A stretch of 48,923 bases of DNA from Shewanella sp. Isolate11 (GCF_022398315.1 NZ_JAKEVF010000008.1:49708-98630); one strand, 5' to 3'; numbered from the stretch's first letter, positions 9,042 through 18,923 are shown. Notes: generated by a model not told the origin, from the sequence alone. Program-made: numbers and translations.

Positions 9042-9932
9042 ATGAAAAGTAAGGCATCTCAGTCTCAAGGTTTATTGCTGTTTCGCTTATCAGCGACTCA
9101 ACTGTTTGCATTAGGCACATTGAAAATAAGGGAATTAGTGCCTTTTACCCCTCTGAGTGCAATTCCTCAGTCTCATCCTAATATCATTGGCGCAGCCACA
9201 GTGCGTGGGCATACCATTCCTGTGATCGATATGGCGGCTGCGGTGGGATATAAGCCCGTTAGCCAAGATGATCGCGCTAAATCTTATATTATTATCACCG
9301 ATTGTCAGCGAATGGTAATTGGCTTTTTAGTACCGGCCATCGATAACATTATCGAATGTAACTGGCGTGATATTGAATCGCCGCCTAATAATCTCGGCAA
9401 GAATGCGTTTTTAACGGGGGTGACACGGATTGACGATAAATTAGTGCAGCTACTCGATGTTGAGTTATTGCTGTCTAAGATCTTTCCTGTCGATGCAGAG
9501 CATACTCATGTCAGCCTTACTGATGTGCAGCGTGAAAAATTAAAACCGCTTAATATCTTGCTTGTTGACGACTCTATGGTGGCCAGAAAACAGCTCTCCG
9601 ATGCGCTTGATAGCATTAATATTCCCTATTTTGTCACCAATGATGGCCGCGAAGCGCTGTCGATGATGGAGAACGCCGCTAAAGAGGGACATGCAATTGA
9701 CCTGTTAGTCAGCGATATCGAAATGCCAGGACTCGATGGGTATGAATTGGCTTTTGAGGTTAAAAATAATCCTGTGCTAGCGAATGCTTATATTATTTTG
9801 CATACCTCACTGTCCAGTGAGATCAGTGTGAGTCAGGCGCATCAAGTGGGGGCCAATGAGGCCTTAACTAAGTTTGATGCCCAAGAGTTAATCGAAGCCA
9901 TGTTAAGAGGTGCAAAGCAGCATCAAGGTTGA
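9042..9932 (+). CDS. cheV: CheV-type chemotaxis coupling protein
   Basis: A 296-residue protein with a CheW-like coupling domain (about 14-160) and a response-regulator receiver domain (about 172-292). In the receiver, LLVDDSMVARK holds the acidic pair, SDIEMPGLDG holds the phosphoryl-accepting Asp (about 225), and LTKFD holds the conserved Lys. CheV links chemoreceptors to CheA and is thought to adapt signalling by phosphorylation. No other chemotaxis gene is nearby, which is common for scattered CheV copies in this group. Confidence 0.92.
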   Translation: MKSKASQSQGLLLFRLSATQLFALGTLKIRELVPFTPLSAIPQSHPNIIGAATVRGHTIPVIDMAAAVGYKPVSQDDRAKSYIIITDCQRMVIGFLVPAIDNIIECNWRDIESPPNNLGKNAFLTGVTRIDDKLVQLLDVELLLSKIFPVDAEHTHVSLTDVQREKLKPLNILLVDDSMVARKQLSDALDSINIPYFVTNDGREALSMMENAAKEGHAIDLLVSDIEMPGLDGYELAFEVKNNPVLANAYIILHTSLSSEISVSQAHQVGANEALTKFDAQELIEAMLRGAKQHQG

Positions 9933-10069
9933 GAAGAAGAGTGACTTGTTAGCAGGGTGTTATCGATAATGAAAATTGCAGCTAAATTGCCTCGGCCCTA
10001 GACAATATGCATCACATTCTATAAAACACAGGGTGTGGAAAGCTGACGCATAGGGTAAGGTAAACAGAC

Positions 10070-10097
10070 GCTGCGTTAGCCCTTGGGTTAACGCAGC
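10070..10097. terminator. Hairpin between cheV and sstT
   Basis: Arms GCTGCGTTAGCCC and GGGTTAACGCAGC pair over 12 of 13 positions with a 2-base loop. Only a weak T-containing tail follows, so it could end cheV transcription or act in the sstT leader. Confidence 0.4.
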
Positions 10098-10206
10098 AGT
10101 AATTTAGGGCTGAGTCAGCTTAATTCACCAAATAAAATATGATAAGAGAAGTGATCACTTCGATAAAAATAGTCAAACGTAAACTATTAAAATGATAGGC
10201 CAATCA

Positions 10207-11436
10207 ATGAATCAAAATCGTTCTTTATTCGCCAAACTTGCCGATGGCAGTTTGGTTCTACAAATTCTAGTGGGGATTATTGCTGGGATACTACTGGCGA
10301 GCTTCTCTACATCGGCAGCAGAAAGTGTCGCCTTTTTAGGTGAACTTTTTGTTGGTGCGCTGAAAGCCATTGCGCCTATCTTAGTTTTTATCTTGGTTGC
10401 GGCATCGATTGCGAATCAAAAGAAAAATGCTAAGACCAATATGCGTCCTATCGTGGTGTTATATTTACTGGGAACGTTTGCTGCGGCAATTACTGCTGTG
10501 AGCATGAGCTTCCTGTTTCCGACTAACTTAGTGTTGGTTTCTAATACTGCGACTACCACGCCGCCAGAAGGCATTGCAGAGGTGATCAACACCTTACTGT
10601 TCAAGATTGTCGATAACCCTGTTAATGCACTGATGACTGGCAACTATATTGGCATTTTGGCTTGGGGCGTGGGCTTAGGCATCGTATTACATCATGCGAG
10701 TGACACCACAAAAACCGTCTTTGGTGATGTGAGTCATGGTGTTTCGCAAATGGTACGTTTCGTGATCCGTTTAGCGCCTATCGGTATTTTTGGTTTGGTT
10801 GCCAATACTTTTGCCGCTACCGGATTTAGTGCTATTGCTGGTTATGCTCAGTTGCTTGCGGTATTACTGGGTTCTATGTTGATCATTGCCCTAGTGGTGA
10901 ACCCTATTATTGTCTGGTTTAAGATCAAACGTAATCCATATCCATTGGTGCTGACCTGTTTGCGCGAAAGTGGTGTGACGGCATTTTTCACTCGTTCGAG
11001 TGCTGCCAACATTCCCGTGAACATGGCTTTATGTGAAAAGCTTGAGCTTCATGAAGATACTTATTCGGTATCGATTCCGTTAGGGGCGACCATCAATATG
11101 GGCGGTGCCGCTATTACTATCACCGTATTGACCTTAGCGGCAGTGCATACCTTAGGGATTCAGGTAGATGTGTTGACTGCGATTCTCTTGAGCGTCGTGG
11201 CAGCGGTGTCTGCCTGTGGTGCATCGGGAGTTGCTGGTGGTTCATTACTGTTGATCCCATTAGCTTGTAGCCTGTTTGGTATCAGTAATGATGTTGCGAT
11301 GCAGGTGGTGGCCGTAGGCTTTATTATCGGTGTTATACAGGATTCAGCCGAAACTGCGCTTAACAGCTCTACCGATGTGCTGTTTACCGCATCGGCTTGC
11401 GAAGCTGCTGAAAGGGCTGAACAAGCTGACAGTTAA
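10207..11436 (+). CDS. sstT: Sodium/serine-threonine symporter SstT
   Basis: An inner-membrane Na+-coupled amino acid carrier of the dicarboxylate/amino acid:cation symporter family. Residues such as [19 protein letters not shown] and [16 protein letters not shown] are the re-entrant loop and substrate/Na+ site signatures. From the ATG at 10207 the protein has 409 residues and begins like known SstT proteins; an in-frame ATG at 10192 would add five residues. Neither start has a clear ribosome site. It is monocistronic, ending at a strong terminator. Confidence 0.93.
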   Translation: MNQNRSLFAKLADGSLVLQILVGIIAGILLASFSTSAAESVAFLGELFVGALKAIAPILVFILVAASIANQKKNAKTNMRPIVVLYLLGTFAAAITAVSMSFLFPTNLVLVSNTATTTPPEGIAEVINTLLFKIVDNPVNALMTGNYIGILAWGVGLGIVLHHASDTTKTVFGDVSHGVSQMVRFVIRLAPIGIFGLVANTFAATGFSAIAGYAQLLAVLLGSMLIIALVVNPIIVWFKIKRNPYPLVLTCLRESGVTAFFTRSSAANIPVNMALCEKLELHEDTYSVSIPLGATINMGGAAITITVLTLAAVHTLGIQVDVLTAILLSVVAAVSACGASGVAGGSLLLIPLACSLFGISNDVAMQVVAVGFIIGVIQDSAETALNSSTDVLFTASACEAAERAEQADS

Positions 11437-11460
11437 TCCCAAGCCATTGGCTTTAAACAG

Positions 11461-11493
11461 AAATCCGATGAACTCCGTTCATCGGATTTTTTT
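11461..11493 (+). terminator. Rho-independent terminator of sstT
   Basis: AAATCCGATGAAC and GTTCATCGGATTT pair almost perfectly around a short loop and run into a T tract, 24 bases past the sstT stop. Confidence 0.9.
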
Positions 11494-11694
11494 ATGTCAG
11501 CTTCACATACAATATTTCATCTGTGATCACTGGCAGTAGAAATCTGCATTAAAAGTGAGTTAGATCGCGTTTTTATTTTTTGCCTGAGATACAATTCCCA
11601 CTATAAACTTTAAAAAAATATTTTTAATTTATTGAGTTAGCGTCTATGTTATTAACAAAGTCACAACATAGGTACGAGTAAGGGTTGGATATTT

Positions 11695-12099
11695 ATGAAA
11701 CCACAACTTCGAGGCATGTTAGACGAAACTAAGATTGATGGTTCACAATCGTTACTGCAACAGATTGAAATGTCGGTTGTCGAAAAGCGTAAACGACTGA
11801 ACTGGAAAGAGAATGATCTTAGCAAAAGGGAAGTGCTCGGTCAGTGGATTGATGAGCGTCACTCTCAGGGAGACAAGATCACCATCTATCGCCAAGCCGA
11901 TAAAGTTTATATCGAAACTTGGTATAAGGATGGTTGTCACGCTTTAGGTGAAATGCAGGCTACGTCTGTCGATAACGGGCTTAAGCTGGAAGATGTCAGC
12001 GGTAATATATTTGGTGAATATTTTTTACTGACTTCTGACAACTTACTGCAGTTTTGCAACAGCGATGAGTGTTTCTATACCGCGACCCGGGCGGCCTAA
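11695..12099 (+). CDS. Conserved-looking hypothetical protein
   Basis: A 134-residue soluble protein. The N-terminal 55 residues are charged and probably helical. The C-terminal part alternates short strands (DKITIYRQADKVYIETWY, ATSVDNGLKLEDVSGN), which suggests a small beta-rich domain. Two cysteines close together near the end (FCNSDECF) could bind a metal. There is no signal peptide. No family is recognised. It stands alone between the sstT terminator and the convergent rluA. Confidence 0.6.
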   Translation: MKPQLRGMLDETKIDGSQSLLQQIEMSVVEKRKRLNWKENDLSKREVLGQWIDERHSQGDKITIYRQADKVYIETWYKDGCHALGEMQATSVDNGLKLEDVSGNIFGEYFLLTSDNLLQFCNSDECFYTATRAA

Positions 12100-12165
12100 C
12101 ATTAATCTGCTCGCGTTGGCGCTTTAGTCTAAGGGGTTTGCTTCCTTGTACTGATTGGTATTAGG

Positions 12166-12819
12166 CTAAAATGGGTGCTTACTATAAAAGTTCATCTCTT
12201 GCTGACGGTAAGGGTGAGTTATTTGTAAGTGTTCTGCGTGTAAACACAGGCGTGGTGACGCCGCAATATTGTTTTCATCACCATAAAAATCATCCCCCAA
12301 TATCGTATGACCAAAGGCTTTCATGTGTAAGCGCAATTGGTGGGTACGTCCTGTGATGGGTTTTAATTTTACTAAGGTTGCATTTTCACGGCGCTCTAAC
12401 ACTTCGAAATAAGTGGTGGCACTCTTGCCATCTTCGGCAATCATCTGTAGCGGTGGTTGGGTTTTATCGGCCTTCATGGCTAGCTCAATTTTTCCATTAT
12501 CTTGACTCATGACGCCTTGAACTAAGGCGACATAATATTTTTCAGTCATTCGATTTTGAAACTGAGTTTTGATGTTGGATTCGGCTTTCTTATTTAGCGC
12601 AAATACCATGATCCCTGAAGTCGCGCAGTCGAGGCGATGAACTAATATCGCCTCTGGATAGCGTTGCAGTAAGCGGTTTATTGCACAGTCGAAGGTATTT
12701 TCTGCCCGACCAGGATTGGATAACAGGCCTGCAGGCTTGTTGATCACAATAATATCGCGGTCTTGATAACGTATGTCGAGCCAAGGGATTGTGGGTGGCT
12801 GATAAGTAAAAATTTTCAT
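12166..12819 (-). CDS. rluA: RluA-family pseudouridine synthase
   Basis: A 217-residue RNA-modifying enzyme. The catalytic motif HRLDCATSG places the active Asp at residue 64, as in E. coli RluA, which isomerises U746 of 23S rRNA and U32 of some tRNAs. INKPAGLLSNPG and the C-terminal GRTHQLRLHM motif are also present. The start at 12819 is chosen because AAGGAG lies just upstream on the minus strand; an in-frame ATG at 12858 would add 13 residues without family similarity. The target nucleotides are inferred from family membership. Confidence 0.88.
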   Translation of the reverse strand: MKIFTYQPPTIPWLDIRYQDRDIIVINKPAGLLSNPGRAENTFDCAINRLLQRYPEAILVHRLDCATSGIMVFALNKKAESNIKTQFQNRMTEKYYVALVQGVMSQDNGKIELAMKADKTQPPLQMIAEDGKSATTYFEVLERRENATLVKLKPITGRTHQLRLHMKAFGHTILGDDFYGDENNIAASPRLCLHAEHLQITHPYRQQEMNFYSKHPF

Positions 12820-12943
12820 GAATTCTCCTTCGCAGGCGATCCTATCAAAGAATTCCATAGCTGCCTATGAATACGGTGGCCTTGCTAGTCATTTGGCCGC
12901 TTATTTGATAGTTTTGCCTGTATCTTTGAGATGAGGAATATTC

Positions 12944-13861
12944 ATGACTACAACGCAAGCATATCCCATTGGCACACCTGGCCAAAAATGGGGTGAACAA
13001 GAAAAAGCAACTTGGCGTCAAGCCCAAGTAAAGAAGCGTTCTTATCAACAGGAAGTTGTTGCCAAACTTGAGGGGCTGAGTGACACATTTACGTTAGTGC
13101 AGTATGGCCAGCTAGATTACCAAGAGGGGGTTTACCCCTTGTATGCGGTGAAGAGTCGCCAGTGGGATGAAAACAAACCTACCGTATTAGTAACTGGTGG
13201 CGTTCATGGTTATGAAACCAGTGGGGTACAGGGCGCGCTGCGTTTTATTTTGACGGCTGCCGAACAATACAGTGAGCAAGTTAATCTGGTGGTCGCTCCT
13301 TGTGTCAGTCCTTGGGGATATGAAACCATCAATCGTTGGAATCCATTTGCTATCGACCCTAATCGCTCATTTTATGCCGATAGCCCTGCAGGAGAGTCGG
13401 CGGCGTTGATGGCGTTGGTGGCCGAATTGAAGGTGAAGCTGATTGCTCATATCGATCTACACGAAACCACGGATACCGATAACAGCGAGTTTCGTCCAGC
13501 TTTAGCCGCAAGAGACAATGTGATCCAAACCAACTGGAACATTCCCGATGGATTTTATTTGGTGGGTGATAGCGAGAACCCATGTGATGAATTGCAAACT
13601 GCGATTATCAATGCCGTGTCTAAAGTGACTCATATTGCGCCTGCTGATGATCAAGGTTGTCTAATCGGCGCACCTATTTCTCAATTTGGCGTGATTAACT
13701 ATCCCACCAAAAAATTGGGTCTATGTACTGGTTTTAGTGATGCGACTTTTAATACCACTACCGAAGTGTATCCAGATAGTCCATTAGTGGACAATGAAAA
13801 CTGTATCTTGGCGCAAGTCGCTGTGGTGACTTCTGCGCTAGATTACATTCTGGCTCAGTAA
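12944..13861 (+). CDS. M14-type zinc carboxypeptidase/deacylase family protein
   Basis: A 305-residue protein with the zinc-ligand pattern of the M14/succinylglutamate desuccinylase superfamily: GGVHGYETSG supplies His88 and Glu91, and HIDLHETTD supplies His173. The catalytic Glu is probably near the C-terminus (LCTGFSDATFNTTTEVY). It has no signal peptide, so it is likely cytoplasmic, acting on a peptide or acylated amino acid; the substrate is unknown. A ribosome site (GAGGAA) precedes the ATG. It is divergent from rluA and converges on the LysE-type gene with only five bases between. Confidence 0.78.
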   Translation: MTTTQAYPIGTPGQKWGEQEKATWRQAQVKKRSYQQEVVAKLEGLSDTFTLVQYGQLDYQEGVYPLYAVKSRQWDENKPTVLVTGGVHGYETSGVQGALRFILTAAEQYSEQVNLVVAPCVSPWGYETINRWNPFAIDPNRSFYADSPAGESAALMALVAELKVKLIAHIDLHETTDTDNSEFRPALAARDNVIQTNWNIPDGFYLVGDSENPCDELQTAIINAVSKVTHIAPADDQGCLIGAPISQFGVINYPTKKLGLCTGFSDATFNTTTEVYPDSPLVDNENCILAQVAVVTSALDYILAQ

Positions 13862-13866
13862 TAAAG

Positions 13867-14520
13867 CTAAATGAATTCGCTAATCAGCTTAGTGACAATG
13901 AAAATCGTCACACTGATAAACAGCAAGCCAGTGATCAAGTTGATTGCTGGCGTTGCTCGCTGCATTTTAAGTTGAACTGCGGGTTTTGATAATACCAGTG
14001 CGATAAAGCTAAACCAGATTAACGATAAGCTGAACATTAACAAGGTGATAGCGGCTTTGGTTTCAAGGTTGATTTCAGGTGAGATCAAGGTTGAAAACAG
14101 TGTTATAAAAAACACTAAGGCCTTTGGATTTAACAGATTAGTTGAAAAACCTTGAATAAAGCCTTGTAGGCGGTTGATGTTTTTTGCAGGCGCAGACTCT
14201 CGCAGTTGTTGACGCATCTTCCATTGGCTTAATCCGGCCTTGATGGCACCAAATCCCATCCAAGCAAGATAGCTAGCACCTATTAGTTGTACCAAAAGAT
14301 ACAGATTTGGTGAGCTTTTGATGATAAGACTAACCCCGGTCAAACTAAACAGTGTATGCAGGGTAATGGCCATTGCGAGTCCTAAAGCACATGCTAATGC
14401 CGTGCTACGTTGCTCCTGAGTCGATAACTTAACCACTAAGGCGAAATCAGGTCCAGGACTGGCAAGTGCCACAGTATGTATCACTGCGAGGGACAGCAGA
14501 AGTTGATATTGAAGTTCCAT
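13867..14520 (-). CDS. LysE/RhtB-family amino acid exporter
   Basis: A 217-residue inner-membrane protein with about six hydrophobic segments. The N-terminal family signature is clear (VALASPGPDFALVVK, then ACALGLAMA and LIGASYLAWMGF), and so is the central FIQGFSTNLLNPKALVFF stretch. Family members export basic amino acids, homoserine/threonine or other metabolites; the cargo is not readable. The stop codon almost abuts that of the convergent peptidase gene. Confidence 0.88.
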   Translation of the reverse strand: MELQYQLLLSLAVIHTVALASPGPDFALVVKLSTQEQRSTALACALGLAMAITLHTLFSLTGVSLIIKSSPNLYLLVQLIGASYLAWMGFGAIKAGLSQWKMRQQLRESAPAKNINRLQGFIQGFSTNLLNPKALVFFITLFSTLISPEINLETKAAITLLMFSLSLIWFSFIALVLSKPAVQLKMQRATPAINLITGLLFISVTIFIVTKLISEFI

Positions 14521-14745
14521 TAAATCATTAACCTAACAGTGAATTTGCTTTGCTATTGTGTAAGCATAATCAAGCGTATTACAGTAGCCTAGCGTTTTTT
14601 ATACCGCACTATAAATAATCGCTTTGATTGCAAATAAATAATCTTAATTGTTGACGATTGGATCGTGAATTCTATTTTTAATTAGCTCATAATGGACAGG
14701 TTAATTTCTGCTGACAGATAAAATAATAAGATTGGAGTCGGACTA

Positions 14746-15579
14746 GTGAAAGGACAGATCATACGTGAAATGAAAGTGCAGCCCGAAATAGAGGTTGATT
14801 TCGAGGTGCAAAGACGTATTGCCTTTATAAAATCAAAACTCAGAGAGGCTAATGCAACGAGTTTGGTACTGGGGATCAGTGGTGGCGTTGACTCTTCTCT
14901 GGCTGGCCGCCTATGTCAATTGGCGGTGGATGAGCTCAATAGCGAAGGCGAGTTTGAGGGAAGTTATCAGTTTATTGCGGTAAGACTGCCTTTTAAGGTT
15001 CAAAAAGATGAGGATGAGGCGCAGTTAGCCTGCCAATTCATTCAGCCTAGTAAGCTGGTGACTGTCAATATCGGTGACGGGGTGGAAGGTATCCATCATC
15101 AGACCTTAGTTGGATTAGAGACCGCAGGCGTAATTTCTCATCCCCATAGCAGTGTCGATTTTGTGAAAGGCAACGTTAAAGCCAGAATGCGTATGATTGC
15201 CCAGTATGAGATAGCTGGGTTCACTGGTGGTCTCGTAGTGGGAACTGACCATAGCGCAGAGAACATTACTGGGTTCTATACCAAGTGGGGCGATGGTGCT
15301 TGTGACTTGGCACCTTTGTTTGGTTTGAGTAAACGTCAAGTACGCCAACTAGCGGCAGCCTTGGGCGCGCCAAGTATCTTGGTTGATAAAGCGCCAACGG
15401 CAGATCTTGAATGTGATCAACCACAGTTGGAAGATGAAGTTGCCCTTGGACTGACTTATGATCAGATTGATGACTTCCTTGAAGGTAAAGACGTTGATGC
15501 CGCGGTTGAGTCACGTTTGATTGCTATCTATAAGGCAACGCAACACAAGCGCCAGGCTATACCGACTATCTATGATTGA
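14746..15579 (+). CDS. nadE: NH3-dependent NAD+ synthetase
   Basis: The protein catalyses the last step of NAD synthesis, amidating deamido-NAD with ammonia and ATP in the cytoplasm. A 277-residue product carries the PP-loop ATP site SGGVDSS at 45-51 and family segments [51 protein letters not shown] (split across the NAD site) and [12 protein letters not shown]. Length and motifs fit the short ammonia-dependent form without a glutaminase domain. The start is GTG at 14746, with TTGGAG 8 bases upstream. It ends at a good terminator. Confidence 0.95.
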   Translation: MKGQIIREMKVQPEIEVDFEVQRRIAFIKSKLREANATSLVLGISGGVDSSLAGRLCQLAVDELNSEGEFEGSYQFIAVRLPFKVQKDEDEAQLACQFIQPSKLVTVNIGDGVEGIHHQTLVGLETAGVISHPHSSVDFVKGNVKARMRMIAQYEIAGFTGGLVVGTDHSAENITGFYTKWGDGACDLAPLFGLSKRQVRQLAAALGAPSILVDKAPTADLECDQPQLEDEVALGLTYDQIDDFLEGKDVDAAVESRLIAIYKATQHKRQAIPTIYD

Positions 15580-15630
15580 TAAAAGATAAGTAACAAAAAT
15601 AGCCGCTTATTTGTAGGTTGATAGCAATGA

Positions 15631-15665
15631 AAAAGGCAGTGAATATTATCTTCACTGCCTTTTTT
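15631..15665 (+). terminator. Rho-independent terminator of nadE
   Basis: AAAGGCAGTGAA and TTCACTGCCTTT form a perfect stem around a short loop followed by Ts, about 50 bases past the nadE stop. Confidence 0.92.
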
Positions 15666-16017
15666 GTATTGGGGCAGATAGCCACTTAATATTCATACTT
15701 ATGTGGCTCATGCCATTTTCTGCAGACTCTCTACTCATCAGGCTAATCGCTTGGATTGCACATTAGCTGATGTCGATATTGTTAGCCCGAAGTGCTTTAA
15801 TGAGAAGCATTTAAAATCCGGCCAGTAAGATAGAGAGTATCCATTTTTATCGGTAGCACATAATTTTGACATGTATGTTGCTAAGCGAGGAATATTGCCA
15901 AAACCCTATTCGAGCTGTAGTAAGTCTTGATAAACCAAGTTTGATGTTGCTTGCGTTAACGTTTAACCTTACTCACTTTATTTTCTGCCTGTTGTCTAAT
16001 CAACGGGCATTATTTTA
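15666..16017. other. Intergenic gap before the MATE exporter gene
   Basis: About 350 bases between the nadE terminator and the exporter start. No coding sequence, repeat or RNA structure was recognised; it presumably holds the exporter's promoter. Confidence 0.5.
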
Positions 16018-17346
16018 ATGGAATCGGACCTTCCTTTGTCACAACAGAATCTTTCCGTAACCCTCTTTAAAGCCACGTGGCCTATGGTATTTGGCGTATT
16101 GGCTATCATGAGTTTCCAATTAGTTGATAGTGCTTTTATCGGTCAGCTAGGCGTGATTCCTCTTGCATTGCAGGGCTTTACGATGCCGCTGCAGATGGTG
16201 TTGATTGGGGTACAAGTGGGTTTTGGTATCGCTGCAACCGTGTTAATCGCTAAACTGCTTGGGGGCAATCAGACTGAGGAAGCCAAACAGATGGCTGGTC
16301 TGACAATCTCTTTGGGCGTCATCGTGATCGGGCTGGTGTGCCTATTATTGTATCTTTTTAGATTCCCGCTACTTTCGGCCTTAGGGGCGACGCAAGATGT
16401 GTATCCTTTGGTCAGCAGTTATTGGGCATGGTGGGGGCTGAGTGCTTGGCTGGGCGCCTTACAATACTTTCTTTATAGCGTGTGCCGTGCCAATGGCAAT
16501 ACCATGTTACCCGGCATTATGATGGTGGTGACCAGTGTGCTGAATATTGCACTCGATCCGCTGTTTATTTTTGTTTTGGGTTGGGGGATCAATGGCGCGG
16601 CTATTGCCACATGCCTTTCGTTTGTTTGCGGTATTGTTATCTTGGCCTATCGATTAAGAGGTTTTCGTTGGCTGAGTTTCCAGCACTATGCTTTACAAAT
16701 AAATAGCGCCATAAAACAGATTTCCCATATTTTCTTTCCAGCGGTTATGAGTCAGCTTATGCCGTCTTTATCAGCCATTTTAGCAACCAAATTACTGGCC
16801 TCATTCGGCGCCGCAGCCGTTGCGGCTTGGGGACTGGGCTCGCGCGTGGAGTTTTTTGCCATTGTGGTTGTGCTGGCACTCACTATGTCGTTGCCTCCTA
16901 TGATCAGTCATGCATTAGGCGCAGGGCAGTTAGAGCGAATAACAAAGTTGGTACGTATTGCATTACTTTTTGTGCTGAGTTGGCAATTGTTTATTGGGGG
17001 CGTTTCTTGGATAGGGGCAGATTACTTGGCGCAGTTAATGAGTTCTGAGCAGCAGGTAAGCCAAATTTTACGATATTATTTGCTGTTGGTTCCTTTTAGC
17101 CTAGGAGCATTGGGCTGTTGCATGATTTTAGTATCGGTATCTAATGCCTTGGGTAAGTCTTATATGGCCTTACTGATCTCGCTTGTACGTTTATTCGGAT
17201 TATTTTTACCCTGCATTTGGTTTGGTGCCCAGTTTGGCGGCATTGAGGGGATTTTTATCGGTGCATTTATCGGTAATCTGTTAGCGGGCGCTTTTGCCTA
17301 TTTCACTTATCTTAAAACTATGACGGGGTTGGCTGTCAGAGCATGA
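16018..17346 (+). CDS. MATE-family efflux transporter (DinF/NorM-like)
   Basis: A 442-residue inner-membrane protein with about 12 hydrophobic helices in two halves. The family hallmarks are an N-terminal segment (PMVFGVLAIMSFQLVDSAFIGQLG), the YSVCRANGNTMLPGIMMV loop, and GLGSRVEFFAIVVVLAL in the second half. These carriers export drugs or metabolites in exchange for Na+ or H+. The ATG at 16018 has no good ribosome site. It ends in a terminator shared with the convergent alcohol dehydrogenase. Confidence 0.9.
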   Translation: MESDLPLSQQNLSVTLFKATWPMVFGVLAIMSFQLVDSAFIGQLGVIPLALQGFTMPLQMVLIGVQVGFGIAATVLIAKLLGGNQTEEAKQMAGLTISLGVIVIGLVCLLLYLFRFPLLSALGATQDVYPLVSSYWAWWGLSAWLGALQYFLYSVCRANGNTMLPGIMMVVTSVLNIALDPLFIFVLGWGINGAAIATCLSFVCGIVILAYRLRGFRWLSFQHYALQINSAIKQISHIFFPAVMSQLMPSLSAILATKLLASFGAAAVAAWGLGSRVEFFAIVVVLALTMSLPPMISHALGAGQLERITKLVRIALLFVLSWQLFIGGVSWIGADYLAQLMSSEQQVSQILRYYLLLVPFSLGALGCCMILVSVSNALGKSYMALLISLVRLFGLFLPCIWFGAQFGGIEGIFIGAFIGNLLAGAFAYFTYLKTMTGLAVRA

Positions 17347-17428
17347 TGTTTATTAGCCGAGCAAATGGATAAATTATCACGGTTTAGCGGATATGTCGTT
17401 AAGCGTTGAACCTAATATAAAACACAAT

Positions 17429-17452
17429 AAAGGGCGATAATTATCGCCCTTT
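17429..17452. terminator. Bidirectional terminator between the MATE gene and the alcohol dehydrogenase gene
   Basis: A perfect palindrome, AAAGGGCGATAA joined to TTATCGCCCTTT, lies between two convergent stop codons with A/T tracts on both sides. Confidence 0.88.
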
Positions 17453-17469
17453 ATATATTGGATTAATTA

Positions 17470-18624
17470 TCAAAATGTCGATGCATCAATGACATAACGA
17501 TATCTTGCTTCTTTGTTTACCACGCTTTCCCAAGCATCATTAATTTGCACCGCCGTAATTTTCTGGATCTTAGGTAATACTTTGTTCTCGGCGCAGTAAT
17601 CGACCATCTCTTGAGTTTCTCTGATACCGCCAATGAGAGAGGCATTAAAGTTGACTCTGGAGAAGGCTAAAAATAACGCATTGAGTGTCACTTCTGACTT
17701 AATTGGCATACCGACTTGGGTAAAGGTGCCATAGGGTTTTACCACTGCGGCATAGGCTGCAACATTAAAGTCATATGGAATGGTACACAGCATGTAGTCC
17801 ATTTGACCATGGTAAGCCGCCAGTTTACTGAGATCATCGACAACGATGGCTTCTTTAGCACCAAAGGCCAAAATATCTTTCACTTTTGAAGCTGAGGTAG
17901 TGAAAGCGTAAACTTCAGCACCTTTTGATGCGGCAATTTTAATGGCCATATGACCCAGTCCACCAATGCCAGCAATAGCGACTTTTGTGCCTGGTTTCAG
18001 ATTCGCACGCATCAGAGGAGAATAGGTTGTGATACCGGCGCACATCAATGGCGCAGCTTCTTCAAAGCTGATGTTTTCGGGAACATGCATGACAAAATCT
18101 TCTTCTAAAACAATGTTATTAGAGTAGCCTCCTTGCGAAATCCCCGTTGGAGAGCGATCATCCGGATAGCCATAAGTAAAGATGGTATCTGGATTATATT
18201 GTTCCTCATCAGTGTCGTGCTTATAGTTGTGATTACCAACCATACAGCCAACACCGGCTCGATCACCAACTTTAAACTTGGTAACGTTTTTACCTACTGC
18301 AGCCACAACACCCACGATTTCATGGCCAGGGACCTGCGGATACTTTTGTTTACCCCAGTGGCCCATTTCTTGGTGGATATCCGAGTGGCAGATACTGGCG
18401 AATTTGATATCAATGAGAACGTCATTATCACCCACAGGACGACGTTCAAATTTCCAAGGTTTCAATTTTCCGGATTCATCAAAGGCTGCATAACCTCGGG
18501 ATTGAATGTTGCCTGAAGCATCACTGGCAAACACATTGATGGGACCGGTTAACATAGCGCCTACGCCTGCAGCACCAGCGAACTTTACCACTTTTCTTCT
18601 TGTTTGATCTGTATCTTCACACAT
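17470..18624 (-). CDS. Zinc alcohol dehydrogenase-like protein with a Tat signal
   Basis: A 384-residue medium-chain dehydrogenase of the cinnamyl-alcohol/YahK-like group. The catalytic zinc ligands are visible in ICHSDIHQ, PGHEIVG and PLMCAG, and the nucleotide fold has GIGGLGHMA. Two points are odd. First, the N-terminus (TRRKVVKFAGAAGVGAMLTG, then AFA-like INVFASDA) looks like a twin-arginine export signal. Second, the lobe that normally carries four structural-zinc cysteines has only one of them (GCMVGNHNYKHDTDEEQYNP). It probably acts on aldehydes or alcohols, but an NAD(P)H enzyme outside the cytoplasm would be unusual. A ribosome site (AAGGA) precedes the ATG. It is divergent from marR. 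Confidence 0.85.
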   Translation of the reverse strand: MCEDTDQTRRKVVKFAGAAGVGAMLTGPINVFASDASGNIQSRGYAAFDESGKLKPWKFERRPVGDNDVLIDIKFASICHSDIHQEMGHWGKQKYPQVPGHEIVGVVAAVGKNVTKFKVGDRAGVGCMVGNHNYKHDTDEEQYNPDTIFTYGYPDDRSPTGISQGGYSNNIVLEEDFVMHVPENISFEEAAPLMCAGITTYSPLMRANLKPGTKVAIAGIGGLGHMAIKIAASKGAEVYAFTTSASKVKDILAFGAKEAIVVDDLSKLAAYHGQMDYMLCTIPYDFNVAAYAAVVKPYGTFTQVGMPIKSEVTLNALFLAFSRVNFNASLIGGIRETQEMVDYCAENKVLPKIQKITAVQINDAWESVVNKEARYRYVIDASTF

Positions 18625-18862
18625 GTCAAAAATCCTTAGTTAAATTGATTAAAAGAAGCTGTTTCCTCTGTCAGCCAGGGATAGTTATGGCATCGCAAAA
18701 GTATAAGCATCGATTAGCGATTTTCATTTTCTATGATCTCATTAATAAACCAGTAGCATGTTCCTCTAATTTTATTGCCTAATATTACAAATTGAGCCGT
18801 TAGTTAAGAGCAATATACGCAGAGTTGGCTGAGTATATGGCACCATTAATTCAAAACTTACA

Positions 18863-18892
18863 TTGACACTGAGCATTATAGTTGTGTATACA
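18863..18892 (+). promoter_or_regulatory. Promoter of the MarR-SDR unit
   Basis: A consensus -35 hexamer TTGACA (18863-18868) is followed 18 bases on by TATACA (18887-18892), 31 bases before the MarR start codon. Confidence 0.6.
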
Positions 18893-18896
18893 ACTA
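18879..18896. promoter_or_regulatory. Candidate MarR operator
   Basis: TAGTTG-TGTATA-CAACTA is an 18-base inverted repeat with perfect 6-bp arms that covers the -10 box. Size, spacing and position match operators through which MarR-family proteins repress their own operon. Binding by the protein encoded just downstream is an inference. Confidence 0.6.
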
Positions 18897-18923
18897 AATG
18901 CTGTTCACATAACAAGGCGAACT

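Noticed and set aside
10100..10206. A riboswitch or leader upstream of sstT
   Set aside because: Apart from one hairpin, no conserved riboswitch core could be recognised.
18882..18923. TTG start at 18882 for the MarR gene
   Set aside because: It would place coding sequence across the -10 box and operator; the ATG at 18924 has a ribosome site.
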